Below, piece by piece: positions 54,942 to 63,283 of a DNA stretch of 64,000 bases; position 1 is the first letter of the stretch; each line of letters begins with the position of its first letter. The DNA is taken from positions 124,001-188,000 of the forward strand of contig JADJPQ010000008.1 in the NCBI GenBank assembly GCA_016713175.1, given 5' to 3'. A program made the position numbers and the translations under genes. Source of the stretch: Planctomycetota bacterium (lineage in GTDB: Bacteria > Planctomycetota > UBA1135 > UBA2386). Under the pieces are notes generated by a model that saw only the letters and a list, made by a program, of their open reading frames with translations, searched no databases and was not told where the DNA came from.

Positions 54942-56117
54942 ATGAGTTCCGCTGCCCTGCGCTGTCTGTCCCTGGTGTCGACGCTGGTCCTGTTCGCGAT
55001 GGCCGTGGGTGCCTGTCGCGAACGACCGCAGCCACAGACCGCCAGCAGTCCGCCGCCCGCGCCGGCCCCTGCTCCGGTGCCCGACGCGGCCGCACAGAAG
55101 AAGGCCCGGCTGCTTGCCGAAGTGGTGCTGCGTCTGCGGGGGGCCGACCTGGCCACCGATCCCGAGACCAAGGCCATGGTCGACAAGGCCCTCGCGGCCA
55201 ATCAGGGCACGGCGGTGTTCGTCGAGATCGTCGAGGCGTTTGCGATCCAGGATCGCGACGCCGACCTGTTGCGGGTCGCCGCCGAGCACCCGGCCGAATC
55301 GTTCGGCGCGCTGGCGCTGCGGTTGGTCCTGGCCAACAGCGGCACGGATCCGGTGGCCAAGGCCCTGCAGGAACGCGACGGTGCGGCCATCGCCAGAGCA
55401 CTCGGCAACGCCAACGACCAACGCGCCCTGCCGCTGCTCATGCCGCTGATCGACGACCAGAGCCGCGATCTGGCGTTGCGCCAGGAATCCGTGCGCGCGA
55501 TCGGGCAGTTCGAGGCTGGCGCGATGGAGTTGTTGGCCCGGTGCAAGGCCTCGACGCTGGCGGCGGACCTGCAGACGGTGGCGACGGGCGTGCTCGCCAA
55601 TGCGCCGTGGGATGCGGTGCGCGCCGAGGTGCAGCAGGCGATGCCGGCCCCGGCGACCGCGGATGGGACCCTGCCGCCGATCCAGGAACTGGCGACGCGC
55701 CATGGCGATGTCGCGCGCGGAGAACAGGTGTTCGGTCGCGTCTGCCTCACCTGCCACCAGGTGGCGGGCAAGGGTGTGGATTATGGGCCAGACCTCTCGG
55801 TGATCGGCAGCAAGCTCGGCAAGGATGGGCTCTATCTGGCGATCCTGCATCCCGATGCCGGTGTCGAGTTCAACTACGAGACCACCGTGATCGGCCTGCG
55901 CGACGGCAACTCCGCGATCGGCATCGTGGTCAGCGACACCGCGGAGGAAGTGGCCATCAAGTCCATCGGCGGCGTCGTCAATCGGTACCGGGCCGCGGAT
56001 GTCGTTCGCCGCAGCCGCCAGAAGACCTCGTCGATGCCGACGGGCCTGCAAGGCGGTCTGCGTGAACAGGAACTGGTCGACTTGGTCGAATACCTGGTGG
56101 CACTGCGGACGAAGTGA
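54942..56117 (+). CDS. TIGR02603-type cytochrome c lipoprotein
   Basis: A 391-residue lipoprotein (lipobox AVGAC). A Pro/Ala linker is followed by ~200 residues of HEAT-like helices (ADLLRVAAEHPAESFGALALRL). The C-terminal ~140 residues form the planctomycete putative haem-binding domain: ARGEQVFGRVCLTCHQVAGKG (CLTCH), DLSVIGSKLGKDGLYLAILHP and QELVDLVEYLVAL. The C-terminal domain is usually fused to PVC dehydrogenase propellers; here it is separate but 43 nt downstream of one, so it is likely the electron acceptor for that protein. Last gene of the operon. Confidence 0.88.
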   Translation: MSSAALRCLSLVSTLVLFAMAVGACRERPQPQTASSPPPAPAPAPVPDAAAQKKARLLAEVVLRLRGADLATDPETKAMVDKALAANQGTAVFVEIVEAFAIQDRDADLLRVAAEHPAESFGALALRLVLANSGTDPVAKALQERDGAAIARALGNANDQRALPLLMPLIDDQSRDLALRQESVRAIGQFEAGAMELLARCKASTLAADLQTVATGVLANAPWDAVRAEVQQAMPAPATADGTLPPIQELATRHGDVARGEQVFGRVCLTCHQVAGKGVDYGPDLSVIGSKLGKDGLYLAILHPDAGVEFNYETTVIGLRDGNSAIGIVVSDTAEEVAIKSIGGVVNRYRAADVVRRSRQKTSSMPTGLQGGLREQELVDLVEYLVALRTK

Positions 56118-56144
56118 ATGCCGCCGGAATCGAAGGGCGACGGC

Positions 56145-58511
56145 CTACTGGCCGACCACCAGTTCGGTGCCGTTGCTGGTCAGCACACCCAGCGCATTGG
56201 CGCCGGGCGCGAAGGCCAGGCCCTGCGCGAACAACCGGACACCGAGCAGCGCATTGCTGTTCGGCACGGGTTGATTGTAGACCGACATGCGGTTGTTGAC
56301 CACCACGACATTGGCGACATCCGGATTCAGGAACTGCAGGCAGCCCGGCGCGCCGGACGCGGCGAGGTCGATGCCTGGATTGCGCTGCGTCAGGCTCTCG
56401 ATGACCGCGCCGAGCGTCGCGTTCGACGGGTAGTTGGTGATGGTCAGTGCCAACGTCGTGCCGATCCGCGGCAGGTTGGTGTTCAGCGCCAACGGGTCGA
56501 GTTCCTCTGCTGCGGTGCGGAACGTCGCCGGCAGCGACGCCGAGATGTCGCGGCTGCCGAGGTCGGTCGACGGCGCCGGCGCCGAGTAGCCGACGACGGT
56601 CGGGCCGCCGAGATTGCTCATCGTCTGCCAGGCAAAGGTGACATTGCCGGTGCCGAGGTCGAACTGCAGTTGCCACTGATTGGCGGCCGTGGCGCTGGTG
56701 CCGCCGAAGTCCCAGACGTTGTCCCAGGTGATGTAGGCGATCGTGCCGACCTGCTGGAACTTGACCTTGCCGCTGCCGGCCGGCGTTGGATCATAGTCGC
56801 GCCAGCAGCCCCAGCGCGGACTGGTGCTTTGCAGCCACGCCGCGGCGGCCGGATTGGGCGAGCTGCCGTTGCCAGTCGCGACCGACACGAAGCCGTTCGA
56901 GCAGACCTCCAGCGTCGACGTGGTGCCGCCGTGGTAGGGGAACGACCCGGTGAGGTTGACCGTGGTGACCGCATCGTCGCCGAGCGCGAGGATCGTTGCA
57001 CCTGCGGTCGGCGCGACGAACGTACCGGCGGATTGGGCGACGTAGATGCCGTTGCTGCGGGACAGTCGCATCCGCGCGTTGTCGAGATCGAACGCCGCAC
57101 CGCTGGCGAACAGTTCGTAGAACGAACGGGAGGCGCGGTAGCAGCCGGTGCCGTAGTTGGTGCTGCTGGCGGTGGCGCCGCCGCTCGGGCCGCGCACGTC
57201 GAGCCGGAACGTGCCCGCCGCGCCGCCGAAGCCGCCGACGCGGATCCGGTACGGACCGGGTGTCACCGGCACCGTCACCGTCGATTGCGCGCCGCAGACA
57301 TCGTCATTGCAGCCACGGCTGACGAGCGCGCCGCAGGTGCCGGAGAACACCTCGATCACGGTGTCCAGCGTCGACAGACTGCAGGTGGTCGCCGTCAGGT
57401 TGCCGGTCCCGGTCGCCTGATAGGCAAACCACAGGTCCTTGCCGCCCGAACCGCACGGCCAGGCCGGCGCCGACGTCGTCGCCGTGCTGTTGTCGTACGG
57501 CCCATGCACACCGTCGGTGATCAGGTGCGCGCCGCTGCATTCGTCCGGCGAAGCGCTGCTGCCGGTCGGATCGAACAGCGTGACGGTGTACGAGTACGTG
57601 GACTGCGCGCAGTTGCGCACGTTGGCGATCGTCACCAGGTAGGGCGTGTCGGCCATACCGGGACCGCCCGGAATCGGCGTCGGGAAGGTCCAGTGGATGC
57701 CATTGTCGTAACAGAAGATGCACTGACCCGGCACGAACTGGTTCACCGGCACCGTCGTGCCGTTCCGCGTCACCGTCACCGTCGCGGCGCTGAAGTCCGC
57801 ATGCGTCGCCGGATTGAACACGTCCTGATTGAGCCCCGGCACCGCGAACGACCACGTTTCGTAGCGCCACGGATACGGCACGAAGCCCGCCGGCGGCCAG
57901 GCCGCAAAGCGCGACCGGTTGCCGGTCGCCATCGGCGCCATCACGTCGAGCACCATGTAGGTGCTGGTGGAACCGAACGCCATCGTCAGCTGCGGCTCGT
58001 GCAGCATCCAGCGGCGATGGCCGAGGTTGCCGACGCCATCGTCGATCAATGCGTCGATGCCCCGCGCGCCGACGACGCCGCCGGCGAGGTTGGCGGTGCC
58101 GAGCGCGCCGTTGCCGGCGGCGGTGTAGCACGGACTGCTGGCCGGCAGGTTGTGGCTCAGCATGCCGGCCGCATGCAGCATCAAGGCACCCTGCTGGCAG
58201 TCGACCAGGCCCGACCCCGACGTCGGGAACGACCGCGGGTTGCCGAACGTCACGCTCGGCATGCCGGCCATCGCCCGGAACACGTTCAGCGCGGTCAGCG
58301 TGTCGGTGACGAACTGCGCGTTGATCGTGCCGGCCGTGCAACTGGCGGTCGCGCCGGTCCAACCGTGGTTGGTGTTGGCGAACGCGGGCGCGTAGGTGTT
58401 GTTGTAGAGCGCGGCGACGGCGGCGCGGTCCTGGGTGTTGACGGTGATCTGGGCCAGGGCGCCCGGCGCGAAGGCGGCGAGCGTCAGCAACAGGGGAACG
58501 GGGTGTTTCAA
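56145..58511 (-). CDS. Secreted CAP/SCP domain protein with PPC-like domain
   Basis: A 788-residue exported protein starting at TTG (58511) after GAGGACC; no ATG fits the signal peptide (LLTLAAFAPGALAQ). Residues ~20-200 form a CAP (SCP/PR1) domain, with N-V-F-R-A-M-A-G-M-P and LGHRRWMLH. Residues ~300-430 resemble a pre-peptidase C-terminal (PPC) beta domain (SGGKDLWFAYQATGTGNL, PYRIRVGGFGGAAGTFRLDV). The rest is beta-rich and ends with the shared C-terminal module. CAP domains occur in many secreted proteins with varied roles; no enzyme activity is implied. Confidence 0.82.
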   Translation of the reverse strand: MKHPVPLLLTLAAFAPGALAQITVNTQDRAAVAALYNNTYAPAFANTNHGWTGATASCTAGTINAQFVTDTLTALNVFRAMAGMPSVTFGNPRSFPTSGSGLVDCQQGALMLHAAGMLSHNLPASSPCYTAAGNGALGTANLAGGVVGARGIDALIDDGVGNLGHRRWMLHEPQLTMAFGSTSTYMVLDVMAPMATGNRSRFAAWPPAGFVPYPWRYETWSFAVPGLNQDVFNPATHADFSAATVTVTRNGTTVPVNQFVPGQCIFCYDNGIHWTFPTPIPGGPGMADTPYLVTIANVRNCAQSTYSYTVTLFDPTGSSASPDECSGAHLITDGVHGPYDNSTATTSAPAWPCGSGGKDLWFAYQATGTGNLTATTCSLSTLDTVIEVFSGTCGALVSRGCNDDVCGAQSTVTVPVTPGPYRIRVGGFGGAAGTFRLDVRGPSGGATASSTNYGTGCYRASRSFYELFASGAAFDLDNARMRLSRSNGIYVAQSAGTFVAPTAGATILALGDDAVTTVNLTGSFPYHGGTTSTLEVCSNGFVSVATGNGSSPNPAAAAWLQSTSPRWGCWRDYDPTPAGSGKVKFQQVGTIAYITWDNVWDFGGTSATAANQWQLQFDLGTGNVTFAWQTMSNLGGPTVVGYSAPAPSTDLGSRDISASLPATFRTAAEELDPLALNTNLPRIGTTLALTITNYPSNATLGAVIESLTQRNPGIDLAASGAPGCLQFLNPDVANVVVVNNRMSVYNQPVPNSNALLGVRLFAQGLAFAPGANALGVLTSNGTELVVGQ

Positions 58512-58596
58512 GGCGGGTCCTCGGGTCCGACGGAAAGGCGTCGGGCCGGAGAGCGGGCGACCGCGCCGGCAGGGATCAGGAATCCCGGGAAAGCGG

Positions 58597-60150
58597 CTAC
58601 TTCGCGGTCGGCCGGGCCGTGAGCTGCAGTTCTTGCACCCTGGGCACCGCCTCCGGCGTCAGCGTGAACGAGACGTGGAGCAGACCCTGGTCGCCGACGA
58701 TCGTGAATGCGCCGCGCAACTGGTTCTCGGGAGCGATCGCCTGGATCTCGCGCACCTTGCCGATGGCCTCGAATCGCTCGCGGGCCAGTTGCTGCCAGTC
58801 GGCGAGCGAACGATCGAGCAGGAAGTTGTCGGCGGTGATCTCGGCGAGCAGGGCGGGATCCCAGGACTGGATCAGCCGCGCGACCTGTTCTTGCCGCGTC
58901 GCCAGGATCGCGGAGGTGGCCACGGCGCGTGGCCGCAACGGTCCGCGTTCGAGGATCAAGTTGAGCGCGCGATTGGCCGGTTCGTAGACCGGGCCGTAGC
59001 GCAGGTTGGTGAACGCGATCACGCCGACGCCATGATCGGGGCAGAAGCGATGGATGCTGCCATAGCCAGGCAGCCCGCCGGAGTGGCTGACCTTGACGAC
59101 GCCGCGGCTGTCGCGCTGCCACGACAAGCCGTAGCCGTAGAACGTGACGGTCGGGTTCGGCGTGGTGCCGTCGAGCAGTCGCGCGTTCGGTGCCGCGCCG
59201 GCGAAGATCCGCGGCAGGTGCATCTCGCGGACCGTCGCGCGTCGCACCGGCCCCTGGTCGTCGCCGTTGCGGCTCGGCCACGCCGCCAGATGGAACGCGA
59301 TGTAGCGCGCGTAGTCGTCGAGCGTGGTGATCAGTCCGCCCATCGCCGCGCCGTCGCCGTCGTGCAGGATCGGCTCTGGTTGCCAGGCGTCGCGTTCCCA
59401 CCGGTAGCCGAGCGCCAGCTTGCCGGCCGGAACGGTGTCGTACTCCCAGACCGTGGCGTTCATGCCGAGCGGCTGCAGGATCCGTTCGGTGATGAAGTCC
59501 TGACAGCGTTTGCCGGCGACCGTGCTGACGACCCGGCCGAGCAGTACGTAGCCGAGGTTGCTGTACTCGTAGGTCTGTCCCGGCGGATTGGAGAACGACA
59601 GGCCGGCGCCGACGAAGCGCTGCAGCGCTTCCTTGGTGATCGCCATCTGCCGGTCGCCCCACGGATTGTCCTCGGGCAGGCCCGTGGTCATCGTCATCAG
59701 GTTGGCGATCGTGATCAGCGGTGCGTCACTGGTCGGTGGCGCCACCGCGGCGAGTTCGGGCAGGTGCTTCTGGACCGGGTCGTCGAGGTCGAGCTTGCCC
59801 GCATCGCGCAGGATCAGCGTCGCCATCGCGACGAAGCTCTTGGTCATCGACGCGATCCGGAACCGGGTGTCGCGCGCGACCGGGATCTGGTGCTCGACAT
59901 CGGCGAACCCGAGGGTGCGGGCATGCATGAGTTCACCGTCCAGCACGACGCCGTAGACCAGCCCTGGCAAGTGCTGCTTCTGGGCCAGATCGTCGAACAA
60001 CTGATCGATCTCCGGCAGCACCGCCTGGACCTGCTGCCGTCGCTGAGGGTCGGTGAACGCAGGTGGCGCGTAGCGCGGCGTCGGCTGCTGGGCCCCCGCG
60101 GCCGCCAGCAGCGCGACTCCGACGACGAGAACGGGTCGGATGGAAGTCAT
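58597..60150 (-). CDS. Exported serine beta-lactamase-like hydrolase
   Basis: A 517-residue exported protein (signal peptide ending AAGAQ). The class C beta-lactamase/esterase fold is shown by SMTK (the S-x-x-K motif, in RIASMTKSFVAMATL), the Y-x-N motif in YEYSNLGYVLLGRVV, and HSGGLPGYGS in place of KTG. A C-terminal ~100-residue extension carries an additional small alpha/beta domain, as in other 'serine hydrolase' exported proteins. Substrate unknown; peptidase or esterase activity is as likely as beta-lactam hydrolysis. It is 5 nt from the next minus-strand gene, so probably its downstream partner. Confidence 0.87.
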   Translation of the reverse strand: MTSIRPVLVVGVALLAAAGAQQPTPRYAPPAFTDPQRRQQVQAVLPEIDQLFDDLAQKQHLPGLVYGVVLDGELMHARTLGFADVEHQIPVARDTRFRIASMTKSFVAMATLILRDAGKLDLDDPVQKHLPELAAVAPPTSDAPLITIANLMTMTTGLPEDNPWGDRQMAITKEALQRFVGAGLSFSNPPGQTYEYSNLGYVLLGRVVSTVAGKRCQDFITERILQPLGMNATVWEYDTVPAGKLALGYRWERDAWQPEPILHDGDGAAMGGLITTLDDYARYIAFHLAAWPSRNGDDQGPVRRATVREMHLPRIFAGAAPNARLLDGTTPNPTVTFYGYGLSWQRDSRGVVKVSHSGGLPGYGSIHRFCPDHGVGVIAFTNLRYGPVYEPANRALNLILERGPLRPRAVATSAILATRQEQVARLIQSWDPALLAEITADNFLLDRSLADWQQLARERFEAIGKVREIQAIAPENQLRGAFTIVGDQGLLHVSFTLTPEAVPRVQELQLTARPTAK

Positions 60151-60155
60151 GGCGA

Positions 60156-61028
60156 TCACCGCAGATGCCGCCGCAAGAACGTGAGAGTCAACGGCCACGC
60201 ATGCTGCGCCGCACTGAGGTTGGCCCCTTCCGCGCCGTCCTGGCGGCTCATGAAGCCGTGGCCGGCGCCTTCGAAGGTGTGGAACTCATAGGTCTTGCCG
60301 GCTGCCAGCATCGCGGCGATCGTCGGCGGCAGCGTGGCATTGATCCGCGCGTCATTGCCGCCGTACAGCCCGAGCACCGGCGCGCTGATCCTGGCGATCT
60401 TGTCGGCCGGCACCGCGTCCTTGGTCGCACCGGGCACGTCGCCGTAATAGACGACCGCGGCTGCGAGCTTCGGCTGCGCCAACGCATGGCCGAAGGAACG
60501 CGAACCGCCCCAGCAGAAGCCGAGCACCGCCGTCTTGCCGTTCGCCGCCGGCAGTCCCTTGCCATGCGCCATCGCGGCGTCGAGGCGCGCGACCACCTCG
60601 TCTTCGGCGAGCTTCCGGATTGCCTGCCCGACCTGATTGCCCAGCGATGCGGTGCCGCCGCCATCGGGGCCTTTGCCGGACAGGAAGTCGGGCACGATGG
60701 CGATGAAGCCGTCCTGCGCGAGCTGGTCGCCGAGCGCGCGGATCCAGTCGCTCATGCCCCGGATGTCGTGGATCACCAGCACCACGCCGGCCTTGTCCTG
60801 GCGTTCGGGATACACGACCCAGGTGTTCAGCTTGCCGCCGTCCGGTAGCGCGATGTCGACCCACTCGCCGTGCCGCGACGACTCGGCGAGTGCGCGTTCG
60901 GCGTGGGCGGCGTTTCCCGGTGGGATGGCGTCGTTCCACGGCAGCTCGACCGCGGGCTTGTCCTGCGCGGCGATCGACGACAACAAAGCGAGGAACGGGA
61001 CGAACTGGCGGGCGACGGTGGGTTGCAT
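60156..61028 (-). CDS. Exported dienelactone hydrolase family protein
   Basis: A 290-residue exported protein (signal peptide ending SIAAQ). The dienelactone-hydrolase-type alpha/beta fold has a cysteine nucleophile in GFCWGGSRSF, an acid in APVLGLYGGNDARIN and the histidine in GAGHGFMSRQD. It should hydrolyse an ester or lactone of unknown identity outside the cytoplasm. It lies directly upstream of the beta-lactamase-like gene on the same strand with a 5-nt gap, so they probably form a two-gene operon of periplasmic hydrolases. Confidence 0.87.
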   Translation of the reverse strand: MQPTVARQFVPFLALLSSIAAQDKPAVELPWNDAIPPGNAAHAERALAESSRHGEWVDIALPDGGKLNTWVVYPERQDKAGVVLVIHDIRGMSDWIRALGDQLAQDGFIAIVPDFLSGKGPDGGGTASLGNQVGQAIRKLAEDEVVARLDAAMAHGKGLPAANGKTAVLGFCWGGSRSFGHALAQPKLAAAVVYYGDVPGATKDAVPADKIARISAPVLGLYGGNDARINATLPPTIAAMLAAGKTYEFHTFEGAGHGFMSRQDGAEGANLSAAQHAWPLTLTFLRRHLR

Positions 61029-61075
61029 GGATGCCGCTTTGGTTTCTGCGGAGCGACGATACCGTGCCGACCCCG

Positions 61076-61741
61076 ATGGCCGGTCAGCGACGTGCGGTGA
61101 TCTTCGACATGGATGGGGTGCTGGTGCTCAGCGGCCCGGCGCACTGGCTGGCGTGGCGGCAGGTCGCCGCCGAGCACGGCCTCGAACTGACGCGCGAACG
61201 CTTCTTGTCGTTCAACGGCCTGACCAACCAGGACATCTGCCGGCTGCTGTGGGGTGCGCGCGCGACGCCGGAGTTCACCGCCGCGCTGGCCGAGCGCAAG
61301 GAACGCGCGTTCCGCGACCAGATTGCGCGCGAGGTGCCGTTGGCGCCCGGGTGCCGCGAGCTGTTGGCGGCCGTGCAGCAACGCGCCTGCGAACTCGCGG
61401 TCGGCAGTTCGGCGCCGGTGGCCAACGTCGATCGCGTGCTGGACGGTGGCGGGATCCGGCCGTTCTTCGGGGCCGTGGTGCACGGCGACATGGTCGTGCG
61501 CGGCAAGCCGGCGCCGGACATCTTCCTGCGGGCGGCGCACCTGCTCGGGCGGTCGCCGGCCGAGTGCGTGGTGGTCGAAGATGCGCCGACCGGCGTGCGG
61601 GCGGCGGTTGCGGCCGGGATGCGAGCGGTGGGCGTGTTGACCAACCACACGGCGGACGAACTGCGGGCCGCGGGGGCGGCGGCGATCGTCGCGGCCCTCG
61701 ACGAGATCGCGCCGGACCTGCTGCTCTTGCCGCAGCGGTAA
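61076..61741 (+). CDS. HAD-family phosphatase, beta-phosphoglucomutase-like
   Basis: A 221-residue cytoplasmic HAD hydrolase. Motif I is AVIFDMDGVLVLSGPAH (D-x-D), motif II is the serine in LAVGSSAPV, motif III is the lysine in RGKPAPDIFL, and motif IV is CVVVEDAPTGVRAA. The helical cap after motif I is of the C1 type, as in phosphoglycolate phosphatase and beta-phosphoglucomutase relatives. Substrate unknown. The ATG at 61076 is used; a GTG at 61064 with GGAG upstream is an alternative. It is divergent from the dienelactone hydrolase gene. Confidence 0.88.
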   Translation: MAGQRRAVIFDMDGVLVLSGPAHWLAWRQVAAEHGLELTRERFLSFNGLTNQDICRLLWGARATPEFTAALAERKERAFRDQIAREVPLAPGCRELLAAVQQRACELAVGSSAPVANVDRVLDGGGIRPFFGAVVHGDMVVRGKPAPDIFLRAAHLLGRSPAECVVVEDAPTGVRAAVAAGMRAVGVLTNHTADELRAAGAAAIVAALDEIAPDLLLLPQR

Positions 61742-61854
61742 CCGCCCAGCCCGTTCCGGCGTCTCGGCGACTCCGATCAGGCCGTGGCGTCGCCAACCGG
61801 CCGCGACTGTGGCGCTCGCCGCCGCCGCCGCCGAGGGGGGATCGGGCAGCGATG

Positions 61855-61876
61855 GGGCGGGTGCCGTTGCCCGCCC
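61855..61876. terminator. GC-rich inverted repeat between convergent genes
   Basis: GGGCGGG (61855-61861) and CCCGCCC (61870-61876) form a 7-bp stem with an 8-nt loop in the 144-nt gap between the convergent HAD and TPR genes. The position suits a shared terminator. No U-tract flanks it on either side, so it could also be GC-rich chance sequence. Confidence 0.35.
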
Positions 61877-61885
61877 GCCCGCTCG

Positions 61886-63058
61886 CTACTTCGCCTTGCC
61901 GGCGAAGTGCTTCTCCAGCAGCGCCGCAAAGCGCGGATCGGCGCGCAGGTTGTTCAGGTCGTGATCGCTGTCGACCATCGTCTTCGAGATCGACAGGTCC
62001 TTGGCGCCGGCGGTCATCGCCTTGTCGAGCAGGTCGAACGCGTCGTCGAGCTTCTTCGCCAGCGACGCACAGCAAGCGGTGTTGTAGAGCAGGTTGGCCG
62101 AGCCACTCGCCGGCATCTTCGCTTCGTCGAGGGTCTGCAGCAGCGAACGGTACTGGCCCAGCGCCTGCTCGTAGTCGCGCAGCTGGTAGTACAGTTCGGC
62201 GAGCGTGTTGTGGGCCTGGGCCCGTTCGTCGGGCTTGTCGCTGGCAAGGTTCTTCTCGACATTGGCCTTGATCGAATCGAACGGCCGCGGCTCGCCGTAT
62301 TGATGCAGCGCGCACACCGCCGCCAGCAGCAGCGCATCGTTGCGGGCCTTCTGCGCGCTGTCGAGCAGGCCGCCGATCGCCTTCTTCAGGTCGGCACCCT
62401 GGTCGGCGGGCACCACGTCGCGCACGGCGCGCACGCAGGTGACCCGGAAGGGCTCGGGGTTGACGACGTCCTTGGGGGCCTCGGCGGCCCAGGCGAGCAG
62501 CAACGTCGCGACTTCGGGCTGGAAGTCACGCAGTTCATCGTACTGCCCGGCGAACTGGGCATTGGTGTCGATCTTGCGGCGGATGATCGTCGTGATCGCC
62601 CGCGTCAGGATCGCCTGGCCGCGGTCGTGCAGCCGGCGCAGTGCGTCCGTCTGCTTGTCCTCGACCAGCTTGGCGAGCGCCGCGTCGGCCGCGGCGCCAG
62701 GTTCGGCGACGACCGTCGCCATCAGCGCCTTGACGGCGTCCGCGAACTCCACCTGCTTCGGTGCGGCGGTGCCGGCGGCAGCTTCGGCCGGTGCCTCGGG
62801 CCTTGGCGCCACCGCGGCGATGGCGCGCAGAGTCGCCATGAACTTGCCGCGGCCCTCGGCATTGCGGCCGATGATGGTCTCGGCCGCGGCCGAAGTGGCT
62901 ACCCGCCGATGGCCGTCGGCATCCACCATGGCGCGGCGCAATTCGTCGCCCTTCTTCGGCTCGGTTCGCGTTGGCACGGGTGCGGCCGGGCCGGGTTGCT
63001 GGGCGGGCATGGTGGCGGAGAAGAGGACGATCGGTAGCAGCAGCGCGAACGGACGCAT
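61886..63058 (-). CDS. Exported protein with C-terminal TPR region
   Basis: A 390-residue exported protein (signal peptide ending TMPAQ). The N-terminal third has low complexity (PRPEAPAEAAAGTAAPK). The middle is helical (RRKIDTNAQFAGQYDELRDF). The C-terminal ~130 residues are TPR-like (AQAHNTLAELYYQLRDYEQALGQYRSLL) with a terminal RADPRFAALLEKHF typical of TPR_10-type 'tetratricopeptide repeat' proteins of planctomycetes. No enzyme motif. It is divergent from the propeller gene that runs off the window. Confidence 0.78.
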   Translation of the reverse strand: MRPFALLLPIVLFSATMPAQQPGPAAPVPTRTEPKKGDELRRAMVDADGHRRVATSAAAETIIGRNAEGRGKFMATLRAIAAVAPRPEAPAEAAAGTAAPKQVEFADAVKALMATVVAEPGAAADAALAKLVEDKQTDALRRLHDRGQAILTRAITTIIRRKIDTNAQFAGQYDELRDFQPEVATLLLAWAAEAPKDVVNPEPFRVTCVRAVRDVVPADQGADLKKAIGGLLDSAQKARNDALLLAAVCALHQYGEPRPFDSIKANVEKNLASDKPDERAQAHNTLAELYYQLRDYEQALGQYRSLLQTLDEAKMPASGSANLLYNTACCASLAKKLDDAFDLLDKAMTAGAKDLSISKTMVDSDHDLNNLRADPRFAALLEKHFAGKAK

Positions 63059-63283
63059 GATGGACCCCGTGTGGTGGACTCAGGCATCGAACCGGTCCGC
63101 GCCCCTTCTGGCAACGGCCGATCGAAGCGGCGCGAGCGAACGTGGCGTTTCTGTACCGGTCGCCGGTCTGCGGCAGGTGGCCCTTGGCGTGTGTAAGGCG
63201 CGGGCTCCAATTGTCTCCTGGCGTTGGTGCGGAGTCCGCGTGGCTGCCGCGCCCGCTTCCCTTGTTCACCAGGAGATCCCCTC

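Noticed and set aside
61818..61834. GCC trinucleotide run in the gap between convergent genes
   Set aside because: It is only about five units in a GC-rich intergenic stretch, with no sign of function.
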